Source: Eretmocerus hayati
Lineage: Eukaryota; Arthropoda; Insecta; Hymenoptera; Aphelinidae
DNA: 64,000 bases
Assembly: GCA_029851415.1 (NCBI GenBank)
Contig: CM056741.1
Location: forward strand, 177,241,021-177,305,020
Direction: 5' to 3'
In this document: in pieces, positions 44,453 through 56,006 of the stretch
Numbering within the stretch: position 1 is the stretch's first letter
Layout of the letters: every line of letters starts with the position of its first letter
Position numbers and translations under genes: made by a program
The notes under the pieces: model-generated
Database searches by the model: none
What the model was told of the DNA's origin: nothing
The model's input: only the letters and a program-made list of their open reading frames with translations

Positions 44453-46642
44453 ATGAACTTTCTAAAGGAAAGAAAAATCGGTGATGATGATTCCTTATTG
44501 TATCAAAATTTCCTTTCAACTAAGTTACAGGCTCTAGAAAAAAAGCGAATAAAAATTACCCAGGCACTCCTCACTACTTTCGATCAAGTTGCTCCCCTAA
44601 AGATTCTCACTATCTCCTCCAAGAATAAGCCGTGGGTGACCCCAGCGATTCTGAGTAGAATGAAAGAACGTGACGCTGCTTATACAGTTGCGAAACGCTC
44701 GGGTAATATTGATGATCACCAGCTTCTTAGAAAATTGAGATCTCTTGTCTGTAACCTCTTAGACACTGCCAAAAATGAATATATTAAGAAATTTCTCTCT
44801 TCTGCCAACAATCTCCAACGCTAAATGGCAAGCATTGAAGAAACTGAAAGTGACTAAACAAGCGGCTCCATCTCCACTCAATTTTTTCAATAGAGATCAA
44901 TTGAATCAATACTATGCCTCAGTAGTCAATAAAGCTGAACCCCTGTCCGAGGCTTCTCTGGCAAGAATTCTTCATAGTTCGGCTGAGCAGTGCTTTGATT
45001 TCCGCCGAGTTAGTCCGGACGAGGTCTCAAAAATTGTCAAAAGAGCTTCTTCCAAAGGGTCTGGTATTGATGGAGTATCTGCTGAGTGTTAGAATTGGCC
45101 TCTTCAAACATCATCATCCCATTAACTGATCTCTGTAACTATAGCCTACAAACCGCTACTTTCCCATCATACTGGAAGAAAACCCTTCTCCTCCCTCTAC
45201 TCAAATGTAAAACTCCATCCTCCCCATCTGACACAAGACCTAAAGCGTAACTTCCCGAACTTTCAAAAATACTTGAGCACCTTGTACACGCACAACTGTC
45301 AGACTATCTTGAGTCTAATTCCCTACTTTATGAGCGACAAGCTGGATTTCGACCGGGCCATAGCACCCAAACAGCTCTGCTGCGATTAACAGACGATGTT
45401 AGGCGTGCAATGGAAAATCGCAAAATCACTCTCCTGGTCCTTTTTGACTTCTCTAAGGCCTTCGATTCCATTCCTCATGAACTATTACTAAAAAAACTTC
45501 GAAGTTTCAAAGTATCTAATAGAGTTGTTTCTTGGTTTTATTCCTACCTAGCTGAAAGGCTTCAAGCTGTAATAGATTCTGGAGGTAAAATATCTGATTT
45601 CTTGCAAGCAGCTTCTCGTGTCCCTCAGGGCAGTATCCTTGGACCCCTCCTGTTTGCGATTTTTATCAATGACCTACCAAGCGTCCTAAAGTACACTGCT
45701 TGTATTCTATTCGCGGATGATTCTCAGATATATCTTCACTGTTCTTTGGACGAATTACTGAGTGCTCTTAGCAAATTAAGTGAAGACGCGCAGGCAATGG
45801 CAACTTGGGCTGGATCTAATCAACTCGCGTTGAATGAAAAGAAATCTAAAGTTATTGTTCTTGGATCTAAAGAGTTGATCGCTCGTATTGATTTTACAAA
45901 TATTCCAAAGATAAAAGTCAATGGAGTTGAATTAGAATATGTTTCTGAGGTTAGGAATCTAGGAATTGTGCTGGATGAGAATCTAACGTGGGGATCATAC
46001 ACTAAAATTGTGCTTTCTAAAGTCTACTCTGGTCTGAACTCTTTGAAGTTCTATAGAAATTCCCTTTCTTGTGAACTCAGACGCGAACTGGTCCAGACTT
46101 TAATCTTTCCCCACTTTGACTACGCCTCAATAGTTTATGACAGTGTCGATGCTACTAGAAATGCTCAACTTCAAGTTGCCTTGAATGCATGTGTGCGCTT
46201 TGTTATGGGAGATTTGCAAAGAAATGATCATGTTACTCCTCATCGTCTGCAGCTTGGATGGATGTCTGTACATAGAAGACGTGAATATTTTACATGCAAC
46301 TTAGCGTATAAGACTATTGCTACTGGTATTCCGAATTATTTAGCTGATAAGTTCCAAAGACTTGGCTTGGATGTAGTTCTAAGAAGATCAGACAGGAATC
46401 CCAAAGAATTGCTAGTATAATTTAAAACCAAGTCAACAGCTTGGGAAAACTCATTTCAGATCAAGGCTTCCAAGCTCCTCAACTCTTTCAATATCTCTGA
46501 GTTTGAAGTTGATCGACTTGATGCGATGAAAAAATTCTTTCGTCTCGAATTTCTGAAACGCGATGCAAGTGATTGGAATAATAGAATAATAAATGAAGGC
46601 TTGATGCTGCAACCATTTGACTTGAACTTGCTCTCCGCTTGA
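44453..46642 (+). pseudogene. 5'-truncated I/Jockey-type LINE ORF2 (reverse transcriptase), broken
   Basis: The frame begins in the linker before the reverse transcriptase (APLK..PWVTP.I..RMKERDAAY), so the endonuclease is missing. RT motifs follow: RQAGFRPGHST, LFDFSKAFDS, VPQGSILGPLLF and the catalytic FADD box in ILFADDSQIYLH. Disruptions: a frame change near 44,800, another between about 45,090 and 45,115, a stop at about 45,247-45,249 and a stop at 46,418-46,420. Beyond the last stop the same frame continues to a TGA at 46,640-46,642. The element's 3' untranslated region runs to a (TACA)n tail at about 46,997-47,016. The enzyme would have reverse transcribed element RNA at a nicked chromosomal target. 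This copy is dead. The clade within the I/Jockey group is not resolved. Confidence 0.85.
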
Positions 46643-46700
46643 AGTTAATGCTATTTAGCTGCTTCTCAAGTATATTATATTAGTTAAAGTCTAGCCTTAG
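46536..46700. repeat. Left arm of a 165-bp inverted duplication of the LINE 3' region
   Basis: This segment, covering the last codons of the LINE and the start of its 3' UTR, reappears inverted at 47262-47426 with only a couple of mismatches. The spacer is 561 bp. Confidence 0.85.
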
Positions 46701-47026
46701 CGTCCATCATCTACTCGAAATACTATCATTGCTGCCTATCTTTTGTTACCTTTAGTTATTTTTTGTTATTTTTTCTTATTTTGTGCCTGCGAGATATCCT
46801 ACTAGTTTGAATGGTAGCTTAGAGAACCCTAGCAACTCGACTATCTGAACCATTCAAAATCTTCTACTTCGTGATTCGATCATTCTCATTTCATATGTTC
46901 TACTGTATTTGCAACTTAGTTTTGAGTAATTTTGTATTCTTCTGTATATTTCTGAAACACCAGACGGGGTTCTACCCCAAGGTGAAATGAAGTCCAATAC
47001 ATACATACATACATACTCTGCTAAAA

Positions 47027-48090
47027 AAAAACCTCAGTTTAGTAGCCCAAATCTCCTTAACTAGCTTTCTCAAAAGGATAACTCAAAATATACAAAAATA
47101 TTTTCTTCAATTTTCACACTTTCCCGAAATCCCCCCCCCCCCCCCCAAAAACGAATCCATTCAAATTTTGACAAACTAAGTTGATTATTTTTCGTCGTTC
47201 CAAATCGATTCGTTGATACCGAATTTTTTCAGAATTCGTTTCGATATAGGGGCCGTAGGTACTAAGGCTAGACTTTAACTAATATAATATACTTGAGAAG
47301 CAGCTAAATAGCATTAACTTCAAGCGGAGAGCAAGTTCAAGTCAAATGGTTGCAGCATCAAGCCTTCATTTATGATTCTATTATTCCAATCACTTGCATC
47401 GCGTTTGAGAAATTCGAGACGAAAGATCTTAGATAGAAATTTTTCTTAATATTCATTTTTTCCTCGTACCTTCTTTTATGACTCATTTATCCCAATTTCA
47501 ATGATCTAAACTATGGTTTTTTCTGCATTATCTATCGATTGTTTAATACCGAAATTTTATTGAGTCTTCACAAATCTCAAATTTCCGAAAAAATCAGAAT
47601 TTTCACCAAAAATTTCATTTGAACCCTTTTCAAACCCACTGCATCGTAATTCCGTCTCAACCAAACGATGGATATTGTTAAATAAACCTCAGCCTAGATG
47701 GCCTGAATCTCTATAAGAAGCTTCCTCAAGAGAATAACTCAAAAAATAGTAGAAAATTAGAATTAATATTCATTTTTTCCTCGTATCATCCTTTATGACT
47801 CATTTATCTCAATTCTAATGACCTAAAGACTTACTTATGGGCCATTCTGAATCGATTAGCTGATACGAAATTTTCATAAAGTCCGTAAAACATTATTCAA
47901 ATGAAGATTCTTTCGGGGGAAGGACATTTTCACAAAGGACTCCAGTTCAATCATCTTTAAACCGACTATATCAAAATTTTCTCCCAATCAAACAATAGAT
48001 ATTGTTGGAAAAACCTTCTTTTAGATGACCCAAATCTCTCTGAAATGCTTCCTCAAAAGAAAAACTCAAAATATAGGGTACTTTCTTTTT
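47027..48090. repeat. Diverged tandem repeats, about 320-bp period
   Basis: CCCAAATCTC..T...CTTTCTCAAAAG.ATAACTCAAAATATA occurs near 47045, 47700 and 48027. CATTTTTTCCTCGTA..CTTTTATGACTCATTTATC occurs near 47453 and 47771. Further anchor words repeat near 47205, 47528 and 47845. A 16-base C run is at 47131-47146. The array is interrupted by the inverted LINE segment and, further left, by the LINE itself. Confidence 0.6.
47262..47426. repeat. Right arm: inverted copy of the LINE 3' segment
   Basis: It is the reverse complement of 46536-46700. It lacks the LINE tail, so it is not an ordinary second LINE insertion. It sits inside the tandem array where a 320-bp-period anchor word would be expected. 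Confidence 0.8.
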
Positions 48091-49129
48091 CGTTAAAATT
48101 ATCATCATATAACGCCGTGAGAAAGCATTCTGCTAATCACTTTTAGCAGCGTATTTTTATATTGATGTTGCTAGATAAATATGTTACGTATTTGCACGAA
48201 TCAGTCCCCTTCTCCATTACTGACTTCTCTAAAACAATAATCCTGTGACATTCGCCATCATCTAGCCTCCTGTTGAATATTCTCATTTGCAAAACTATGG
48301 CATCTTTTCCACCTTAGAAACTGTGCGTTATCACGTTTCGCTTAAAACTTCTTCCAAAAGTACTTTAAATTGGATTGAAATCAGATATTATTCAATACAA
48401 GCCTCAATATATACTCATATCGAATTCTTCTCAGTATCATTTCTTCATTGCTGGTCAATATCTTTGTCAGTTCCGTGAGTTATAGCATTTATTCCCGGAT
48501 TCATACATTTTGACATCAAAATTTGGTTCAAAACTCGCTGTAGGCATAAAAACTTTCAAAACTACCTGTGCGGTACTCGTAAGCTAACCATTGTCCAAGC
48601 ACTGGAGCGCCGTGTCCAAGTATAGACATTAACGCGAAACCATTGTCCAAGTACTGGGCGAAAGCAACGCTCTCACATTTTTTATCGATTTCTTGGAGAA
48701 GCAATCCTTTTCCTCATTCAAACTCAATGCAATCGCTACATTTTTCAATTCTCTTCCAAATGATAATCGATCGAAAAGGAAATCGCGACTTCCCGTCAGT
48801 AGCACACGCCTATTTGGGAGACTGTCCAAGTTGGGTGTCCAGAAATTGGTAGTTTTACCTTCCACTGCGAGTCAACTTTTCGTTATTTCATTTGAATCAT
48901 TTACCGAACTACTGTATCTTGGAAGACACGTCCGAAAGGGCAAATTCTCTTTTGACACACTATCAGTGCTCATGACAAGGTCATTAGCCATGAAAGATGA
49001 TCGCTGGGTATACTTTTCGAGCAATCATAAGTCAGTGAAAATTGAAATTCGGAAAACTCAGTGGAACAGTACTTTTTTAAGCAAACCTCCATGACTTTGT
49101 CATCAAGCGAGCGTACTCCGGACGCAATC
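48091..49129. other. No gene recognised
   Basis: AT-rich. CATTGTCCAAG recurs at about 48590 and 48639 (a short local duplication). Open frames at 48643-49094 have no family support. Confidence 0.4.
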
Positions 49130-49160
49130 TTTATTTTATTTTATTTTTTTTTTTTTTTTC
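49130..49160 (-). repeat. Poly(A)-type tail of the minus-strand LINE remnant
   Basis: On the minus strand the sequence reads A18 or so followed by AAATAAAATAAAATAAA, the 3' tail of a retroposed LINE whose coding remnant lies directly upstream on the same strand. Confidence 0.7.
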
Positions 49161-50310
49161 TAATTAATGCATTCAATACCTCGATCGAGGATTATAAGCA
49201 AAACAAAAGTCGAATACCAACTACAATGTAGTCTTAATAACTAATATCATTTACTTAAATTCTACATATTTACACTCTGAGATCAAAATCTTCCAAAAAT
49301 TTCATGATAACAGTGCATGTTTTTATGCGGGGTTCTTCTATAATCATTTCAACTCTGAGGGGTAATAACCGATGTATATCTTGCGTAAATCTTTTACCAA
49401 GGACATTCCTTGGTTTTCATATAGATTACACTGCCACAACACATGATTAATATCCTCCTCTCCTTGTCTACATTTACACAACAAAATGCTGATAAAACAG
49501 ACGGGATGGAGTAAAGCTGCTAGGTTATAACGATCAGCTCTCAGCCGGTTCATCGTGGCGATAAATGGCCGAGCTATACTTTTATCATGAAACCGAGTTT
49601 TTTTTCTATTTGAAGAAAACATTTGAAAATAATTTTTCCCTTTCTTCATATCCCTCATCCTGATGTTAACCCTTAGTTACCTACGTGGGATTTACTCACA
49701 CTCCAATCTAGGCGGCAGCCAAATGGCACACTTCACGAAAATCGCTCTACTTCCGTAGTTTTCTTGTGGAATACTACGAATAAAAATTACTCTTATATAC
49801 TTGAGCCATTTCAAAATCGATATGAATTTCATCCCCAACATTCGGAGTACACATACTTTTTCAAAAAATTCCAAAAGATGTCATCTTTTTGCCTCTTTCC
49901 TAGGTTAAGCTGATGAAGAATTTCCCAAATTCTGAAAAAAAACTATCAATTATGGCTCAGGCCGCTCTGCAAGTCATTTCTATATTACAAATAGACTTCA
50001 CAGAAGCTATTGTCATTTGATTTGAAAGAATATTGTCTAAAATTAAAATTTTGACTTTTGTCGGTGATAGATTTTTGGTACTTATTTTGGTGATATTTTG
50101 AAAAGAGTTTTTTTTCATATTTTGAATTCGATCCATCCGAAAGATAATACTAGAATATAAAATTACATGTATGCCCCAGATTCTCAAAAAATGAGCTCCG
50201 ACTTTGAGATGCGATCAAAATTTTGCGTGTGCCAAAAGTCTACTACCTACGTAATTAAGGGTTAAACTTAGCTTTGGATAGAATTCGCTCACTTCTGATC
50301 CGTTGCACAA
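49161..50310 (-). pseudogene. LINE C-terminal remnant, split by a piggyBac-like insertion
   Basis: The frame ending at 49344 carries the signature seen after the reverse transcriptase in I/Jockey-group LINEs: TMNRLRADRYNLAALL, then a Cys/His finger (CKCRQGEEDINHVLWQC). The 3' UTR and A-rich tail follow. Reading upstream, the same frame resumes beyond a 592-bp insertion (49670-50261) at about 50310-50266, once a single TTAA is kept; that part reads EIVQRIRSERILSKAKF. A stop lies further upstream. The element is 5'-truncated and inactive. It differs from the LINE at 44-47 kb, which has no such finger and a TACA tail. Confidence 0.75.
49670..50261. mobile_element. PiggyBac-like non-autonomous element
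   Basis: The ends CCCTTAGTTACCTACGT and ACCTACGTAATTAAGGG are near inverted repeats flanked by TTAA on both sides (49666-49669, 50262-50265). A TTAA target and CCC..GGG termini are piggyBac hallmarks. The 592 bp hold no transposase frame. Removing it with one TTAA restores the LINE reading frame around it, which confirms the boundaries. Confidence 0.8.
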
Positions 50311-50654
50311 TCTCACCTACGTCTCATCATTATGCAATGATGTCATGTGAATGGACCCTGTTATCCAAGAACTAAAGCTCCACTGAATTAGCCCTAATTC
50401 CCTCAACTGCATAGCAAACTACTCATCACTATGATGCCACGGAATCTCGTTCCATCTCTCCAAGGGTGTATTTTTTTTTATACTTGCAAATCCACCCTCT
50501 TCGTAACATTACAATTCTAACGCAGAGTTACGCAGTCTCACCCTTCGTGATAAGTTGATGTATATGCAAAGAAACCGGTCTCGTTTTAATCCCCAGCGTT
50601 TGGACGCGTGGCGGTTTACCGGTGCAGCACCCTATATAACAACATTACGTAGTT

Positions 50655-50698
<44 letters not shown>

Positions 50699-51950
50699 GT
50701 AAAATAGACATACCGCAGACCATTTGGGGTATGTATATCCGGCTAGGCTAGGCGGAGATTGAGCTTTAGGATTAAACATACCCTGTGCGAAAGAAGAAGG
50801 CGGCTTCGTGCAAATATGACTCATTCTTGTGAAAGAAGAGGCCTGAGCGAGGAAAACATGTGACGAGAGATGCGTACTCGTAAGTATTTATGGAAAGGGT
50901 GTAAAGGGTGAAGGTACATGCAAAAAAAGCCATGCCATCATAAGTTGCACGTCGTAGTCCTCCAGTCGTTCTAGGGCTGAACCAAAGTCAAAGGTTTATG
51001 AAAGAAAAATTCGCACGTCTGACTATTCGGTTATTTTTCCACTTTCTATATATCTGATCATCTAACTGACACCCATCATAAGGAAATCTTCTAGAGTTTC
51101 GATCATTTCGGGATTTACTTATCGTGATAAATTATCCACATGAGATGACAGATGAAAAAAAAAGTTTCAGGAAGCTCAGGCAGACGCTCAAGTTTTTTTT
51201 TAATTTCATTTTTTATTTGCAGTACGCGTGCCAACAGCTTTATTATGTGTGTATATATTATTCGATTTTTTGCATAGTTTGTAGGGTAAGCTATAGCAGA
51301 GTCTTACTCCTAGACGGCACTTGCAAAAGCTCAATATGAAGTATTCGAAAACTGAATATAAATTGCACTGAATCTTACCATTAATCTTCACTGTACTATA
51401 CTCTATGGGCACATCCTCTTAATTCTTTTATATCAGAGTACCGTGAGAATGGCAAGCTGCAATGGACAATATCTCGATGATTTCCCTGCACTCACAAAAA
51501 ATCAGTACTCTTGAAACGTCACGTGCACTGCGCAAGCAATTATTCGCAGTTTTTGGATGGTCATGATCTCAGCCCCCAATCTTTGATTGATGCAATTCTA
51601 CTGGGTTTAACCTTTTCTTTGATTAGTTTAGGACCTCAGCAAGTTGAACTGGCAAGAAAAGTTGCCATCGATGATATTTTCGAGAACATGAATCAGACAA
51701 ATTCGGATTGTGAAAAGTCGTGGGGCCCACCGGTGAGGCCAATCGTAGTGAACGTGTTAATTCCTTAGCGACATCATTAAACTCATCTTCTCTCATTATT
51801 TCCTTGACTTTTACGATTAGGCTTTGCTGCATTCAATATCACCGTGATTGCCTGATTCATGGCAAGAAATCCAGGGAGCGCGGGGCAAAATTGAGTTATT
51901 TCCATGAGTTCCTGGAAAAGCGTTTCTCTGTTATATGAACTAGATCCAAC
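50311..51950. other. No gene recognised; TA/CA microsatellite
   Basis: AT-rich; (TA)n(CA)n at 50655-50696. A TATA-like CCTATATAAC is at about 50630. Short overlapping frames near 51.5-51.9 kb lack support. Confidence 0.4.
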
Positions 51951-51953
51951 TAA

Positions 51954-54900
51954 CACGGGGAGTCCGGAGTCTCCGGGTCCTGAAATCTCACCAAAATTTT
52001 TTCACAGTTTCGTATCACCTAAAATATGAAGAATCTTCTTTCCAGTCATTCTCAGTTTACGAAATGGTCGAACTAAAATTCCAACACTTTGCCCAAAATG
52101 TATTTCTTCATACACAAATATCTTATTCTACGACTTCCCCATTGCATGAATTCAAGCCACCTAAACAATTTTCTTCTGGATTAACTAAACGATGGGATTT
52201 TGATTGGATCCTCATTTATCTTGCTTCTTCGAAAAACTGGGATTTTCAAGAAGAATTTCACTCTGAATCATGTCATCAAAATTTAAAAAGAATCTTATAA
52301 TTCATCGATGGGACATCCCGAAAAATTTACTGTTGAGGTCAATCAAACTCACACGAGGAAGTCGTGGAGAAAGATATTTTTAGACGATGAAAACAATCTT
52401 GCCAGTTTGTGTCATTTCCACATATCTTTCGCGGCTACGTCCTCGCGGAAGTTTGGCTATTCCACACGAACTTTATTTTAGCATGCTCTATCGATGGGTT
52501 TCTGCCCTTTTTATCAATATTGGTTGATAGAGAATTTGCTTCAAACTTCCTGTATTCTGAGTGTAGCGAAAATAAAAAATTTGAAAAAACGTTATACTTG
52601 AATAATGTTTACATTGATTTCAACGGATTTTCAGTTCAATCAATCGATAGTGCATCTCGAAATAGTATATTTCCGTAATGATTAGCTTGCAAGCTAAGTG
52701 TCGATGCATTTTTTGATTACGAAAATCGTGAAATCACGATTCGACGTGGCATCTTCTACTCAGAGTAGTGAAAAATACTACAGTTCAAGTCCCTACTTCA
52801 AGTCAAACAAACTTGTAGGATGCGGGTTGCCAGAAAAGAGAAAGTAAGCTATATGAAAATGATCCCTACGGACGGGGTCTCGTTCTAGGAGTTGAACAAA
52901 TCAAAATCCTGTTTTGCAGTAGATCCTAGCTGCTCATTTGTTCGAGTGGCGTGATATTGAGCATTTGAACGAGAAATCCCACGTGAATTACGTACCAATG
53001 TGTATCGTGATCGATGTTTTCCTCGACCAATGCCCCCATCGACACATACTAACTTTTCAAATGCATCTCAGCTCATTTGGTAATTAATGACAAGAGCTTA
53101 GAGATAAGATAGATTACGTTCGGTAGTGGTCAAAATAAGCCGAGACGTTCCATACTCAAGAGGCGGAGATTTCATTTTTTCGAAAAAGCAGGAGTTTCCC
53201 TCGTGGAAAATCATTGTTCGTCAAACTTCTAGCTCTGGTGCATTTCAATACTTCTCGCTATACTTCAGTTCGTTTTAAAATTCATTAGAAAGAATGTGAC
53301 ACTGATTGAAGCTTAATGAATCTTCATAAATATCTTATATTTACAAGAGTAAATTTACTGTTTTTCCCAGGCCTGTTTCTTCTTATTTTTCAATAGCAAA
53401 TTGAGACTCCCGTAGCTCCTAATTCAGGTTCAACTTCATATTCCATATCGCAGTTCAACACCGAAGCTCATTACAAATACCTCAAAATAACCTGCGAGCT
53501 ACGTGGAAAAATGTGGAGATGCATCTGAACTAGAGGCTCAAGAATAAACCTCGATTTGCTATCGAAAAATAAAAGCCAGCCCCAGTAAGAGTAGAATATT
53601 TCGCTTAGCGAGAACAGGATATTCATGAGAATCCAAACGCGTTTCAACTTGTGCTACAGTTCTTGTGATAAGGTTCAAGAATAGCTAAGGTCAGTCGAAA
53701 AATGTTGTGATGCGTCAGAGCTTTAGGTTCAAGAATATTTGAATGAATCGGCTTGTAAAACTTTTTTGAGCTCTCCTTTTCTAGAGTTTCTCCACGCCAG
53801 TTCGAGTTAATTGATTTTTATAACTCATTGTAAATGACTTATTCAATTTTCTTCCGGACGACCACTTATTGAAGTCAATTTAAGGGAGTAGTGGCGGAAT
53901 TGCGCGCTCTCAATCTTTGCGGAAGTCGTCGAACACTTTCTGGGCCCGCGGATTTGGTGCTTTGAATTTTGTCTCGAATCATAGCAACTATATTTCGGTT
54001 GTACTGCATCATTCGACCCCCGCAAGGAATCATTTTGAAGGAGGTGACGATGGCTATTGATTTATAATAATTTTCGAGGCGTAGGAAATCGCGCATGCTC
54101 AGGAAATGCTGAGTACTGATTCAAAATTGACTTGGAATTGTTCTATTGCTAGTTAAATCTTTTTGAAGATTAAAGGATGCATGAATAGTATGATTCATTC
54201 ATCAAAAGAAAACTCAAAAAACACGTTGGTGAGAGCTTCCAAGATTTTGCCAACGTGTCTCAAAAGAAAAGCTACGTGATTTCTTGTTCACCAAAATTTT
54301 TCAGCTCTCAAGAAAACGCCGTGGAAAGCTCAATGCACCCAAGGGCTGGCTAAAAATTGTTACGAGGCAAGATAATTATCTGCCAAATGAATGAGAAATA
54401 TCTTTGGGAAATCAAAATACTCATAGGTCAAGGAAGTAGACAAATTTCCTCGGAGAAGCCCGGAGAGCTCGTTAGAGGTTCTACGAGTGATTAATTCATG
54501 GGTATTTTCGAAACATTTTTCGAATTCTTTCTGAAAAATTAGAACTGATTGAAGCAGTCTAAAGGTGGCACAGGCTGGATTTGGTATTTTTCAGGGTAAT
54601 AGCCACAAAAATGAGTCTGTCTTGGCGAATCAAAATTTTTGAGCCCAAAAACTGAGAGAACGATCATATTTCGACATCTCGAAACAGAAGCGACGTGAAC
54701 GTTTTCTTTCATGAGTACTCACCGTAAAAGGTGTTGAAAAGACCCACAAGTTAATCACTGATGAACGTCGGTTATCAGGAATTGACGTCGGAATTACGAT
54801 TGAAGTCGAGCGATTTCGTGAAAACACTATCCTGTAAGCTCGATTTTAAATAATCGCTCTTCATTTCCATTCCCCAAAACTAGGAGGAAATGCTCTTCGA

Positions 54901-56003
54901 TACTAGTCCTACGAATAATCGAGGTGAATCATTTTAGATACACCTTTTTCCGACTTTCAAATAAAAACATTGGTTTTGCTCGCAGACACCTCTATCTGAA
55001 CCGATACACACCAAAACCGTATTGAATCTCTCCCTTAACTCCCTAAATAAGTGTCAACTTTCCCAAAGACGAGTCTCGAGTCGGAATCAAGCTGATAGGA
55101 GTCCTATTTGACGAGCTCAAAACAGGAATTTTTATCTATTCATCCGTGATGACGAGGCTCAGGCGGTCTTGAGCGTGACCCGAATTTCGCTCAGCAGAGA
55201 AATGACGACTCAAATGGGAGCTTCAATCATAATTGTCCGAATCAAAATTCTCATCTTGGGACAATTTTGGAGGCAGCTCGGCTTTAGGATATTTTTCAAT
55301 GCTTCAGCGTCAGTAAATCTTGTCATGAGAATGTTTGCTCCTCCATAGGAAATAACAGTACTGACATATAATGAATTCTTATGAGAATAGATTGTTTTTG
55401 TTCTCCGAACCCTTAGATGTATTCGATATAATTATGATGTAAACTTGTAATATAATGGATAAATTCATGTAACACTAAAACCACCCCCTCATACATTCAT
55501 GCTGACAGCACTACAAATGAAATTCTAAAGGTAACACGAAAAATTCTCTTCCATTCATTAGGCTCCGACCATTATGTGAATGGATTTCCACAGCTCGCCT
55601 AACCATTATTTATTCTTTCAATTCCATCTGCCACTCTCACTCTTATTCGTTCCTTTGCGATCTTATTCCTGTGTTCCTTCTTTTTGGAATTTTTCAGTCC
55701 CCGATTGGCCAGAATCCCATCCTGATGAGGCACGTGGTCCCACGGGATCGTGTCCCTGAGAGGTACGTGGTCACGTCCTCCTGTTTGATGTGATCCTGCG
55801 GGTGCACGTCCCCCGGATGGACGTGGTCCCGCGGGACTACGTCCTTTTCAATTTTTCACGGGTATGCTAATGTCACAAGCTGTAGCTCTGAACGGGAGGC
55901 CCATTTGACAGAGTTGCTTTGGGTACTTCATATTCTAGGTGCTACGAAACTGTAAAAAAGTTTTGGTGAAATTTCAGGACCCGGAGACTCCGGACTCCTC
56001 TTG
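51954..56003. mobile_element. 4.05-kb long member of the TNA-TSD MITE family
   Basis: The left end (51954-52033) and right end (about 55860-56003) are inverted copies sharing GAGTCCGGAGTCTCCGGGTC, AATTTTTT.ACAGTTTCGTA and CTA.AATATGAAG. TAA flanks both (51951-51953, 56004-56006), as expected for a single insertion. The right arm continues with the family's inner motif (AACGGGAGGCCCATTTGACA); the left arm stops sooner. The 3.8-kb interior has only short frames (for example 52064-52300, 52409-52678, minus 53875-54096), none recognisable as a transposase. It could be a decayed autonomous parent, or a MITE that has gained unrelated DNA. Confidence 0.65.
55728..55852. repeat. GC-rich cluster of ACGTGGTCC-type words
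   Basis: Inside the long element, ACGTGGTCCCACGGGATCGT, ACGTGGTCACGTCC, GTGCACGTCCCCCGG and ACGTGGTCCCGCGGGACTAC follow one another as degenerate, partly palindromic units of about 30 bp. This contrasts with the AT-rich surroundings. Confidence 0.55.
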
Positions 56004-56006
56004 TAA

